DNA from: Acanthopleura granulata
Taxonomy: Eukaryota > Mollusca > Polyplacophora > Chitonida > Chitonidae
DNA: 64,000 bases
Assembly (NCBI GenBank): GCA_016165875.1
Contig: JABBOT010000007.1
Span: forward strand, 21,473,703-21,537,702
Reading direction: 5' to 3'
The notes under the pieces are model-generated. The model searched no databases. It was not told where the DNA came from and saw only the letters and a list, made by a program, of their open reading frames with translations. Numbering within the stretch: position 1 is the first letter of the stretch; each line of letters opens with the position of its first letter. The position numbers were made by a program, and so were the translations under genes. Positions 25,401-35,420 of this stretch are shown in pieces.

Positions 25401-28400
25401 AAATACTTATTTACAATTTCTTACTGCAAGTACTCTACAATTCTCCCTCATACCATTTCTGAGATACAACTGTTTCTTGTCACATTTTTTATTTGGACTT
25501 CCACAGAAATGTCCTGAAGTACTCGCGAGATAAGTATACAAATTTGTACATTTTACGAAGATGCATTTTCCAATGTGTATTCATTATCAATTCACAATGA
25601 AAGTTCCTATTCCTTAATGCGTATAAACCATACATGTAAATGGTTCACTGACCGTAATTACATGTATTAACAAAGGTTCCAAAACCCTGATATTGAAAAC
25701 ATGATGAACTGTATTGAACATATATACTCATGTACAAGTCTACGCAAGGTTTTAGATGTTACTTACAGGAATCAAGAACTTTTTCAGTTCTGTTAGGCCA
25801 TGAGAAATCCTAGCATAGGCATCTGCCACATCCGTGAAGACTTCGATTAGCACATGAAGTTCATCATTCAGGTGAGCGTATTTACCTCCCTCTTTACGAC
25901 ATTCTTCTTCCTGTAAAAGATACAGATATGCAGTTAGTTAAGAATCAAACAAAACACTGAAACCCACTGGGCAAGTGCCAGGCCTAAAACTGCATCTAGT
26001 CAGAGCACTCAGAAATACTACACCAGATCTATTGCTGGACAAAACTTGCTGCGGTTTTACATGGCACACATCCTGGGGTGTACACTGACTAGCACTAGTC
26101 TAACAATTGATGTTTGCTGAAGGCGTAACATCCATTAAAGGGGTGATCCGATCTCTAGACCAAACTCAAGTCAAGATGTTGACTGTGCACATTACCCACT
26201 GCCTAAAGAGAAGAAGAATGGCCACAAGATGTGCCACACAATTCCTCATCTGTGCTAGGCCCTTCCTAGTACGTGTATACTTATACAGGTACACGTAATC
26301 TGGGGTCACAGTCTAAATCTTTACAAAATCACAACCATGACGAAAACATGTTGGGTTCTAAGATCAATGATTAGAAAGTGTAAGACATAGGGAAACTGAC
26401 AAATGTGATAGCAACATGTGACTTGATGTGGCTAGGTATGCTACTTATAACCCGGGGGTGTAGGTTCAAATCCGGTCTTGGACTCATCACCAAGAAGACC
26501 ACTGGTGATCAAGAAATCCTGGAGGACTACTTGTCGTCCACAATCATGGTCTGCTACAGTGCAGAGGAATAGATAGTAACATGGTAACCATTAGTAGATT
26601 ACCATGGACATTCTCATGTATATCACATATAAAACTGACTGCCACCATTAGTGAAAAATTCTTGTTCGTAGTGTGGTAATAAACAACTAAATAAGATGAT
26701 GAATAAAGAGTTGAAGTACTGTCAAGATAACTATACAAGTTTGTACATTTTGTGAAGAAGAGTATTCAATATCAATCCACAATGAAGGTTCCTGTCCCTT
26801 AATGCACATAAAACATACATGCAAAATGGTTCACCGAACCAGTCTCTTCTAATGTGCCCATGTACATCTACCACAATGGAATAGACAAATGCACAATAGC
26901 AGCAGCATTCTGATATACACCAGCCAAACTGCCACGCTTAGCAGCCCAGTGTTGGCAGTCAGGCATGGAAAGCTCTCCAGTAAACCCTTGGCGATCATGC
27001 AGTAAGCTGGCCCATGTCCAAAATCAGGCTCCACACTGGTTCATCATTCACAGAATGGTTCAATAAATTAAAACCAAAAAAAAAAAAATAAAAAAAAAAA
27101 AAAAATGCAGGGCACAAGTTCTACTCAGGCTTTTTGTCACCAGAAGTTTATTTATTTATCTGATTGGTGTTTTACGCCGTACTCAAGAATATTTCACTTA
27201 TACGATGGCGGCCACCATTACAGAGGGAGGAAACCGAGCAGAGCCCAGAGTAGAAACCCACAACCACCTGTAGGTTGCTGGCGAACCTTCCCACATACAG
27301 CTAGAGAGGAAGCCAGCATGAGCTGGACTTGAACTCATAGCGACCGCATTGGTGGGAGGCTTCTAGGTCTCGCTAGCGCACTAACCAACTGAGCCACAGA
27401 GGCCCCAGCAGAAATTTAAACCCTTCCACAGTCACAACAGTTACAGTTGACACGTGTCAAGTTTCTCTGGGAAAGTTTTGTCCGTTGATTTCAGGTTCGA
27501 GAAGAATCAAAACCACAAGGGTACCAACAGTTATCAATCAACTTGAAATCAACAGAACATTCAAAATCCAGGAACACACCAACAGATAAAGGGTTTGGCC
27601 AATCTGTACAAATTGATACAATGCACATATAGATCAGTTACTTCCTGATCACACGGCTTCCCATCAAACCCTGGCTTACAGAATGTCAAAGTAACGCTCA
27701 TGTAATTCACTCAGTCATCTGGGATTACATTCTTATCGCATACTCGTGTGTTTTCACCACTTGTAACTGTTTCCGTGCAGGAATTTCAGCACTGTTTGCA
27801 GACCTCACAGCAACAGTTCATTTCAAAGCCGATCGAAAAAAAAAAATTCTTGGAACGTACCTGTGCATTTTAAGACGAATACACATCCATATGCAAGTTC
27901 TGGCAAAGACCTCACCTTTTTTTCCCCCCCACACTCTAAAGACAAGACGCATTTCAACAGCAGTGTATGCAAATAAGGTGGGAGAAAATAGCCAGAGTAG
28001 AGCATTAAAATGCATGACTTTTTTTCATGACAATGTAAATCTTCAACCTTTTCAATCACTAAAGCACTTCTTTCAGTGGAATTTATGCATACAATTGATT
28101 GTGAAAATGATACTAAAAAGAAATTTGTTTGTGTGATTAAAAATGCACGCTTCATAAATCTGTGCTAATTATCTGCTTACACCCCACAGCTCTACACGAA
28201 TGTGTCAAACAATGGGCTGCAGAGATGGTTGAAAAAGTTGAAGAATTACAGTAAAGGTGACGTTCACTGTATGCCTAGTACTTGTGAATAATCAATATAC
28301 ATGTACACCTGCTGAACACCATTATCTCCTTCATATGTAAGCGTGTAAGGTAACGAGGCCTGAAGTAAGCAGGATGGAAGTGTGTAAGGCAGGGGACCTG

Positions 28401-31400
28401 AAGCAAGCAGGCCAGGATGTACTCCCGACCAGTGGGCCCCAAGCACATTTAAGACCACAAATAATGGAAAGATAGTTTGTCAAGAGAAATGCACCTATGA
28501 TAAACACAAATTCATCCATCAGCCATCCAATTTCAAATTCGTGAAGATTAAAATGCAAGAAATGAGTTTCCAGTCTATGTTGATGTACACTTTCACACCC
28601 TTTCTGTTCTCTCTTTTACCTTTCAAAATGAGACTGAACTTTGGTGCAACATTATACCCTACCCATATGCATACACAGCAGAAGATTTTTTGAAAAATCT
28701 TAAAGCACTTGATTGATAAGCTGAGATAAACTTTTGACACAGAAACTTCAAATACCCTAATAATGTATTTGATCTAAAATTTCGTCCATGATAAAGTTAC
28801 CCACTTCATAGGGTTTCAATAATCCTGTTTGATTTTGAGTGTTTTAAGGTTTGCTGGGAAGGAAGGATGACATTTTCCAAGAAATATGAAAGTTTCAAGG
28901 CAGGAAGTAATATTTCCTAACTTTTGACTGTAAAAATTCATAGGGGGAGGGGTTGAAATTTATGTTACATATGCTTAACAAGGTGTGTTGTTAAAAAGAA
29001 AAATTTCAAGCAAGAGTAAGTGTGTACGGCAAGGGGCCTGAAGCAAGCAGTATGTAAGTGTGTACGGCAAGGGGCCTGAAGCAAGCAGTAGGTACTGCCT
29101 ACAAGTGGGCCCCAAGCCAGTTTACTGTATCCTCATAGGAAACCAAGATCAACCACAAAGACATCCGGCTGATTTGGGGCAAATTACAGAGGAATAGTAC
29201 TTAACAGTACTACTACATGTACACTATATACTTGATAACATCCTGGATATATCAATTCTTAACTGTCTATCCAAGTTCAAATTCTGAAAACAGTGCAAAA
29301 AGTAATAAGCTTGCAATTTCCCCTGGGGTTTCCAGACCCGTAAATACAGCAGTGTAGCCACCTACATGAATGCGCTTTGTTTCTCATTTCACGTTTCAAT
29401 ATCAGGTGAAAATTTGGTGAAAAATTTTGTGTAGTGAGCAAGTTTTTTTTTTTCCCCCACTAGCTCAAACACTGTAGCATGGATACTGTAACTGAAGTAT
29501 GTCTTGGAAAAAATATCACTACATCTGCACGTCTATATGCACAAAAGGGATCCAAACTATTTTTTTCTATCATCTTAAATGTGCAGAACAGTCCTCCAAA
29601 TGGTTTCGTAGTGCTCCAACTGCCGTATCATTCCAATCTAGGACTGAATGGACATTCAGAGTCAAGCATCCTCTGTACAAGACGTCCAGTGGAGTCCAGT
29701 CAGTCTAGGTATAGATTACTGTGTAGTTACACTATGCCTATTTGGGGGCTAACTTTAATCGAGAATTACTAACCTTTGTATTCATTTGTGTAATATGCAC
29801 TAAGTATCAGTAGATTTGGCTACTTTTGTTGTTTTATTTAGAAATAATTAAATGTACGGAGTTGTTGTGATGTAATGTAAAATAGCAAAAATGCCAAAAA
29901 AATTTGTATCTTCTGTTACAGAAATTTCACACTGAATGGCTTAAAACTTAAAGTACCAATTACTGTATAAAATTTAAATTTCACATAGTAATGTACCACT
30001 ATGAAATCTAAATGCTGCTCTTAAATTGATTGAGATGTCATGGTTAGGAAAAGAAATCTTTAAGGAGATTATGTATGTAGAAAACACAACTAGACTCTAG
30101 TTGGTGTGCAAATCTGGAATGGTCATTTGGGTAGGTTCTGTCCTCTGTGAGGCCCTCCCTGGGGTTATAAAACACCAGCCCTAATGAAGCTCTGGGGAGA
30201 CACCCAGAGTCACCCCAGTCAGCATGGTCAGCCCCAGGGAGATCTATGTATCAGCTCACTACATGTACTATGTAACACAGCCAGATAGTGTTCAATATAG
30301 ATGACAGCCTTCAACTATACCATGTTGTCATGGTTTTTACTCTACCAAGCTAGTCTCCCCAAATGATAACTAATGAGACAGCCCCTCTGGCTTGGTTACA
30401 CATGCAAGCTGTTAATCACCACACTGCTTAGGGTTAGTACCTACTGTAATGGAGGATAACAAGATGTTTTTGTAAACAAGTCATCACTGATAGCTCTACT
30501 ACATAGGGCTTCTTAAAGCATACAGCAGAAGGATCTACTACTGGTGTTAATCACTACTAGACCATCCTCTGACAACCAGTCTTCATAGCAAACCAGGATT
30601 CTGCTTATCAATTTCAGGTTTGAAACCAAACAGTCAGGGGAATTAACATCAACACTTAAATATTACATGGTTGACAAAATCCAGTCTGACAAGTCTGTCT
30701 TAAATAAAATATACGTGACTTCAGATGTTTGAAAAGTGATGTCACAGATGAGTGATATTCACCAATTCACATTTGTGGCCTTGCTTTAAATTTCTTACAA
30801 ACCCCCCCCTCCTCCAAAACCAGAATTTCCATTCCCAGAAAAAAAACATGAATCTCGTGTTCAGTCAAACTGGGTTTTCAAATTTCTGCCATTTGACACA
30901 AAAATAGTATATTTGTTCCTGGTTGTGTTTTGGCTGGGTACATGCAATTCTGAACATCCTCTGCTGAGTCTCACATTTTTACAAGTCATACTGTCATGGA
31001 AACCCTACAGCAGAGAAAACGTGAAAGGGGTCTGGTCAGTATCAAACTACAGCTGCACCCTACAAGGAATAACCCGTACTTTTGATGTGCACAACCCTCC
31101 CTCAGAGATCAGTAGTCAGCAAATCCCCACTATCTCCTCCCTGCATGTTGATCAGCCTCACATGGTGACCTTTAGGCATTAAGTGGCTGGCATCTGGCTG
31201 GGCAGGAAGGTTTAGTGGCTTAGCAGCCTACCAATTACAGTTCCACTGTCTCCCCTACTGCCAGGAGCTGTGTTGCCTGACATCACCCATCTGGCACCCA
31301 CTAATAACCCAGTTTGGGGACCATTTACTGAGGAGGCATGTTGGACTGGGATAAGGCTAATTCCACATGAGTATTTACACAACATTACAAGGATACTTGA

Positions 31401-34400
31401 TGCTCTCCCCAGTCCTGCCTACATCCATTAAATGTACATGCAGAATACTACTACAGGAGAGCCCTCCTGCAGCTTTAATTACAACTAATCTTCTGCCTGC
31501 ACTAAATAGCTCTGGGAGATGTCTCCTGCCACCCCTTATCTCAATCTTCTATACATAAACATCAGCAACTGGTGGAATTGAGTTTATCATTTTGGCAATG
31601 TCCTTTCCAATCTGATCAACCAGTGCCTACCACTGACACACCATCCCACAGTGGCCCTCCATATGTACATACAACAAGTACGTGTTGGTTCATCTGGAAG
31701 ACATTAGTTTCAGTGAATACTTTAAGCCATCCTTAAAAATATGTTTCTTGGGCATGACCTGACCGACCCTTATAAAAATGAAACACAAGAAAAAAAAACA
31801 AAAAAAAGACAAAAAAAAAACTGACCCTTTATGGGAATTTCCGTTTTGTTATAAATTTTCTCCACATTTTAATTTCTTTAAATTCCGTATCTTTTTCTAT
31901 CATCAAACTGAGCAAGAAGGCCCTACCAAACGACATTATTTTTAAAATACCCAGTTACTCCCAGCAAAAATTGTGTTTTTAACACAGCGAGGCCTCAGGA
32001 CAGGCAAAGCCTATCATGAGACAAAAGTAAAGCTGCATTTTTCATGTTGTGCTTAAGCTGTTGCAAATCCCTGAATCAGCTCCTTAACCATAAACGAAAG
32101 ATTCAATGATTTTCTCCACAATTCTTTTGACTGACATACTTGGTGAGCGTCCTGCCGATCACCCAAGGACGTGCTGTACAGAACTGCCACCCCCCCCCCC
32201 CCAAATTGTGTACTGCATATTTCGGCATTGATATCTCGAACAGGAACTGCTAACTTACTTTAACTTGTGTAACCCATGAGTGCGTCTACATAAGGACACA
32301 AACCTGTCAAAACATACTGAAAATCAGTCATACATGGACAAATCCAAGACACCTCTTCAGTACAAGTTAACAATCGAATCTTACCTTTGCCTTATCTCTC
32401 ATAGATCCACGACCTAAGATTGACATTTTGGTCCCAGTTTCATGCTGTAACCGTTTCAGAGAATTTCCTTGTGGACCCAAAAGCTTTCCCACAAAATTAA
32501 ACTGAAAGGAAAAGCAAATAACTTACATAAAAGGTATTCAACAAAAAGCGTTCAATCTGCCTACTGTGTCCTTTAAAACAGCTGAAGCCATGCAATGGTA
32601 TAATAACCTTATCTGCAGCTGTACTGAGCATGGAATTCATTTCCACTACAGTGCATCCAGCTGGGAATAAACACACCCCTGCATTCTATCTGAGCCTAAC
32701 AGACCTTGATAGACTCTGATGGCTTCAAGTGAGTCTGCTGGAAAGATCTTCAATCAAAGTCAGTTAAGTTGTTAATATAGTAAGAAACACCAAAAATGCA
32801 CCTTAGTATTCCAGTTTTGTAACTCAGTGCAAGAGAAACCTTCTGTAAAGAAGACAAGAAAGGTTCCAATCAAAGCACTTTTTTAATTAAAATATGTATA
32901 CACATACTAACCTTTGGATGTTCTTTAACTGGGATTTTGACTTTGGCTGATAACTTAATAGGCTTGTCCACATGGACCTGGAGTAACTGACCGCCCGCTG
33001 TGTCTGTGGACTGGGACTGGCCACTGCTGGCTGGAGGGGCTCCACTTTCTAACCTCTCCAACTCTGTGAAGGAGAGCAAAAATCAAATAATCCATTACAA
33101 AGACATAAAATGCCCAAAACACCTGCGGTAACAATTGGTCATCTTGGCAGACACTAACACCTATACCACAATCACACTGCAGAAAATACATAGTAGGTCA
33201 TGAACACAAGTCTTGCTGAACACTACCTGACTGTGATATCATGATATCTCCTTAATCTAGTTTACAGCTGAGTGTGTCACCAGTCTAAGGCTTGTAGTCC
33301 TGCCAGTGAGCCACTGAGAAAAGTTTGTCCATTTGGTAGGGTTGCAAGGTAATCCACATCACATCAATCAATGGTACCGGGTACTCCAACTAAACAAAGA
33401 GAAGAACAGCTTGCCCATTTGGGAGAGTCAAGTAACCTGCATCCACATCAATCAATGTTACATGTACAGTGCCCCCAAATACTGAGGGGAAATGCTTGCC
33501 CACCCAGTAATGCTTCCACACCAAACAATGGTACTCCATGACTCAACCCAAAGTCAAGGCCTAGCAACTGGCATCCTCCTTGAGATAAATTTTTACAGAC
33601 TGGCTCTGAGGCAAAGCCTTGTTAAATCCACCTCCTGACTGGACTAAGGATACAAGGGAAACAGTCCTGGTTCAAGAAGTCTAACTCCAAGGTCAGCATC
33701 ACTGCACGTTAGTAACAAAGCTTGGGACCTCTCAGAAACTTGGAACACTCTACAAATGTTCTTGTAGATCATGCAAATCACTAGTACAGCCTTCAACCTC
33801 ACAAGAAATTTGAGTAATGTTCCTGTCGGAATCACAAATCTTGTAAACTGCAGAGTTATGTTGCTTGATTAGCCACACCACAGCCAAGTAGGGAAATCAC
33901 ACACCCAGCCTGCAAATCCCCATTCCACATTATGATGAACGGTGTGAGTTCAAGGGGACTGCGCCGTCCTGCCACAAGGGGGACAAACTTCACCCACTTT
34001 TACTTCTGTGCGGAATCTGGAATAGCAGGGCCAGATCCAGGAAATCTCTAATTCTTTCCTTTTTTCACTTTATTTCAGAATGGAAAAAAAATTTAATTTT
34101 TTTGAAGACATCATTGCATATTCATGTCAGGCCTGTATTTCATTACATGCACAAGTAAGGTCTAAAATTTAACAATGAACGGGGTGGCAACCTGGTGGAA
34201 ATGGTCAATGTAATGAAAAAATTGGCAATTTTTCAGACTAAGTTTTTTTACATGAATTTCTGACAGCTTTGACAGAATTTATTACAGAATATGAATTTAC
34301 ATACTTGTTGTTTATTTCATTATAATGATTGTAGAGTAAACTCCTTGTATATTTTTCCTCCAGAGGAAGGACACAAATTTCCACAAAATACCGGCACGTG

Positions 34401-35017
34401 GCTTTGATTCGAGCCGGCGTGATCAGCTCAAAAACGATAACTAGGACACGTCTAAGACAAATTCCTTAATAAAAATTAAAATTATGTCTGCATTTTACGA
34501 ATATTACGCACATGAACAAAATGTTTCCTGCAATATTTATGTTCTACTCAAAAAGATGAAACTTGCAACTTAAATAGACATTAATATGCGAAAGAATACC
34601 ACCTGGTACAAAAAAACCCCAAAAAAACAACAAAAAAATCACGTGCCGGGTAGGACGCACAATGTGCTGTTGTGAAACCTTTCTCCTTGTGACCAGCGAA
34701 CACCGAGAAGTACTATGTACAACTGAATGTTCATCGCACACGATACAGAATGGAGCATGCGTTTATGAGCTCAACGTAACAGATCGTGTACACTGGTGCT
34801 AAAGACATAGACTTAACAAGGGAAATTGGCTTTGACAAAGGACATTTTTTTTTCCGATCAACTAGTCCCCGGTGCAATGTCGCCAAATGCACGTGCGAGA
34901 CGATCAGCGGCATCGTGGAGTCAACTTACCTTGTGAAACTAGTCTGGCTGCGTGCTCAAAACTCGGGTCGAGGTTTTCGCTTTCGATCTGCAGTTGAAGT
35001 TTGTACTTATCATCCAT
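19356..35017 (-). CDS. KHDRBS: KHDRBS/Sam68-like STAR-family RNA-binding protein, 9 coding exons
   Basis: Spliced CDS: 35017-34930, 33063-32912, 32501-32385, 25910-25767, 25319-25120, 24284-24125, 22579-22506, 21565-21501, 19468-19356; 1113 nt, 370 aa, all introns GT..AG. It is a nuclear RNA-binding protein of the Sam68/SLM group, known to bind A/U-rich RNA as a dimer and regulate alternative splicing. Order seen: QUA1-like dimerisation segment (aa 1-35, with [11 protein letters not shown]), a Ser/Gln/Gly linker (36-55), KH domain (about 60-170, GPQG loop at 89-92, then [14 protein letters not shown]), QUA2-like part with MMFLNGG, Pro/RG-rich region (about 193-270, with PPPPRGRG repeats that suit SH3/WW binding and arginine methylation), Tyr/Gly/Asp-rich tail (about 285-334, kinase targets in relatives), and a basic C-terminus with [12 protein letters not shown] and HPYGGGGRG. 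Length fits KHDRBS2/3 (about 350 aa), and the tail resembles SLM-2, but a single invertebrate gene need not be orthologous to one vertebrate paralogue. Confidence 0.95.
19543..19665 (-). mobile_element. SINE fragment (family A) in KHDRBS intron 8
   Basis: Tail half only: GATTGGTGTTTTACAAATAC, TATTTCACTTCTACAACGAC, ATTATGGTGGGAGGAAACCG, GGGGGAAACCCACGACCA. The head is missing. Confidence 0.75.
19861..19917 (+). repeat. G-rich (GGGTG/GGTGG)n tract
   Basis: More than ten runs of three or more G on the plus strand, in KHDRBS intron 8. It is a potential G-quadruplex in DNA; the pre-mRNA would carry the C-rich strand. Confidence 0.85.
21501..21565 (-). CDS. KHDRBS: KHDRBS coding exon 8, Tyr-rich
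   Basis: 65 nt, phase 2 in, phase 1 out (donor GTAAGT), acceptor TTTTCAG. It encodes aa 312-333 ([20 protein letters not shown]), aligning with YYDYGHG and DSYG in vertebrate SLM-2. Confidence 0.92.
22506..22579 (-). CDS. KHDRBS: KHDRBS coding exon 7, Tyr/Gly-rich
   Basis: 74 nt, phase 0 in, phase 2 out (donor GTAAGT). It encodes aa 288-311 ([19 protein letters not shown]...), a YD/YG-rich segment like that of SLM-2, which carries tyrosine-phosphorylation sites in relatives. Confidence 0.92.
23603..23762. repeat. Two degenerate ~78-bp tandem units in KHDRBS intron 6
   Basis: Two colinear units share CTGCTGC.ATCCCC, GGTTTGGCAAG/GGTTCGGCAAG and a CATTTTTCATCACATTTTA-like end. Both are diverged. 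Confidence 0.55.
24125..24284 (-). CDS. KHDRBS: KHDRBS coding exon 6, RG/Pro/Ala-rich
   Basis: 160 nt, phase 2 in, phase 0 out (donor GTAAGT), acceptor TCTCCCCAG. It encodes aa 234-287 with [16 protein letters not shown], a PAPPPAAAP stretch, and AETYDDY, the start of the tyrosine-rich tail. Confidence 0.93.
24395..24575 (-). mobile_element. Diverged SINE (family A) in KHDRBS intron 5
   Basis: Shows TGCTTTACGCCGTTCAAGAA, ATTATGGTGGGAGGAAAA and a decayed head (GGGATTTGAAATCACAGC). It lies about 110 bases upstream of exon 6 in transcript order. Confidence 0.7.
25120..25319 (-). CDS. KHDRBS: KHDRBS coding exon 5, QUA2-like and RG/Pro-rich
   Basis: 200 nt, phase 0 in, phase 2 out (donor GTAGGT). 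It encodes aa 168-233: the QUA2-like EMMFLNGG followed by [20 protein letters not shown] and more RG. G+C is far higher than in the flanking introns, as expected for Gly/Arg/Pro codons. Confidence 0.92.
25514..25654. repeat. Direct repeat downstream of KHDRBS exon 4, copy 1
   Basis: Aligns with 26711-26840: CTGAAGTACT, ATACAAATTTGTACATTTT, CAATTCACAATGAAAGTTCC, CATACATG and TGGTTCAC in the same order. Diverged by roughly 20%. Confidence 0.7.
25767..25910 (-). CDS. KHDRBS: KHDRBS coding exon 4, end of KH
   Basis: 144 nt, phase 0 at both ends, acceptor TTTTACAG and donor GTAAGT. It encodes aa 120-167 ([31 protein letters not shown]), which closes the KH fold. Its length is a multiple of three, so skipping would keep the frame while destroying the domain. 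Confidence 0.96.
26428..26480 (+). other. tRNA-like pol III promoter relic in KHDRBS intron 3
   Basis: A perfect B box GGTTCAAATCC at 26463-26473 is preceded about 35 bases upstream by an A-box-like TGGCTAGGTATG. The arms do not pair as a full tRNA, so this is probably a SINE head in plus orientation or a decayed tRNA. Confidence 0.5.
26711..26840. repeat. Direct repeat upstream of KHDRBS exon 4, copy 2
   Basis: Partner of 25514-25654, in the same orientation on the other side of exon 4 (25767-25910). It shows TTGAAGTACT, ATACAAGTTTGTACATTTTG and CAATGAAGGTTCCTGTCCCT. Confidence 0.7.
27076..27106. repeat. Poly(A)-rich tract
   Basis: About 30 bases of nearly pure A just left of the SINE at 27.15 kb, perhaps from an older retroposed insertion. 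Confidence 0.8.
27149..27407 (-). mobile_element. Full-length tRNA-derived SINE (family A) in KHDRBS intron 3
   Basis: Read on the minus strand: a tRNA-like head (GGCCTCTGTGGCTCAGTTGG as A box, GAGTTCAAGTCCAGC as B box), a body with GTGGGTTTCTACTCTGGG, a conserved tail ATAAGTGAAATATTCTTGAG, and an (ATAAATAA) end. Imperfect 10-bp target-site duplications flank it (CAGAAGTTTA / CAGAAATTTA). Confidence 0.9.
28341..28450. repeat. GGCCTGAAGCAAGCAG repeat, locus 1 (KHDRBS intron 3)
   Basis: Two ~33-bp units (GTGTAAGG...GGCCTGAAGTAAGCAGG type) followed by CCAGTGGGCCCCAAGCACAT. Repeated at 29015-29123. Confidence 0.75.
29015..29123. repeat. GGCCTGAAGCAAGCAG repeat, locus 2 (KHDRBS intron 3)
   Basis: Two nearly identical units AAGTGTGTACGGCAAGGGGC plus CTGAAGCAAGCAGTA, then CAAGTGGGCCCCAAGCCAGT. 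Same order as locus 1, about 670 bases away. Confidence 0.8.
32385..32501 (-). CDS. KHDRBS: KHDRBS coding exon 3, KH core
   Basis: 117 nt, phase 0 at both ends, acceptor TTTCAG and donor GTAAGA. It encodes aa 81-119, the most conserved KH part: [19 protein letters not shown], then [14 protein letters not shown]. The GPQG loop is the Sam68 form (GPRG in SLM-2). Confidence 0.97.
32912..33063 (-). CDS. KHDRBS: KHDRBS coding exon 2
   Basis: Acceptor TTCACAG, phase 1 in, phase 0 out at GTTAGT. It encodes aa 30-80: the end of QUA1 (ELERLE), a 20-residue Ser/Gln/Gly/Ala linker, and the start of the KH region ([18 protein letters not shown], matching KLGQKVLIPVKQFPK of vertebrate relatives). Confidence 0.95.
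33305..33549. repeat. Degenerate ~88-bp tandem triplication in KHDRBS intron 1
   Basis: Three units share the order: TTGCCCATTTGG-like block, ATCCACATCAATCAATG-like block, TACTCC/CCCCAAATACT. The third unit is shorter. Confidence 0.55.
34930..35017 (-). CDS. KHDRBS: KHDRBS coding exon 1
   Basis: Starts at ATG 35017-35015 ([10 protein letters not shown]...) and ends in phase 1 at donor GTAAGT. It encodes aa 1-29, the QUA1-like helix with [11 protein letters not shown]. This ATG is chosen because vertebrate relatives begin M-[ED]-[ED]-KYLPEL at the same distance from the DPSF motif. Confidence 0.93.
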
Positions 35018-35420
35018 TTTCAGTGTTTCTTGGTCGTTCTAACACGCGGGTATTCTCATAAAATGCAGTCTGACTGAGGCTTTGTCTCCCACGCCAGGTT
35101 AGTACCCTACCGACTTACACACACGCTTCCGCAATAGAAAACAGATCTCATACATTTTCAAATAACTTAAACATTATCACGTAATGTTCCACTCAACACT
35201 AACATATATTGTGGTTTTAAATTTAAATCAATGGAAAATCGCAAAGGGTAATATCTATAATGAAAACTGTGCTTCCATGTGTGAAAGGCGTAGTAATATT
35301 CCTACATTCTTCCGGGCTAAGCGCGAAGTCTGGCGGAGAAAACTACAGCAGTAAAGGGAAGGAACTCTAACACGTCGTCCACGCATTTTCATTTACACGG
35401 GGTTATTGTTCCTGACTGAA
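35018..35420 (-). promoter_or_regulatory. Likely 5' UTR/promoter region of the KHDRBS gene
   Basis: This is the sequence just upstream of the KHDRBS start codon. No clear TATA box is seen in the proximal part. A minus-strand ETS-like CCGGAAG sits near 35310-35316, followed by a small GC-richer patch (35310-35390). Assignment rests mainly on position. Confidence 0.3.

Larger units (their letters stand above)
25911..32384 (-). other. KHDRBS intron 3 (6.5 kb)
   Basis: The longest intron of the gene; it splits the KH domain between DKAK and EEE. Besides the repeats listed separately it holds a poly(C) run near 32190-32203 and A-rich runs near 31790-31820. No nested gene is recognised. Confidence 0.8.

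Noticed and set aside
27360..27407. tRNA genes at SINE heads (27.4, 40.37, 40.69, 49.57, 57.46 kb)
   Set aside because: They have A and B boxes but lack complete cloverleaf arms and are joined to SINE bodies and tails.
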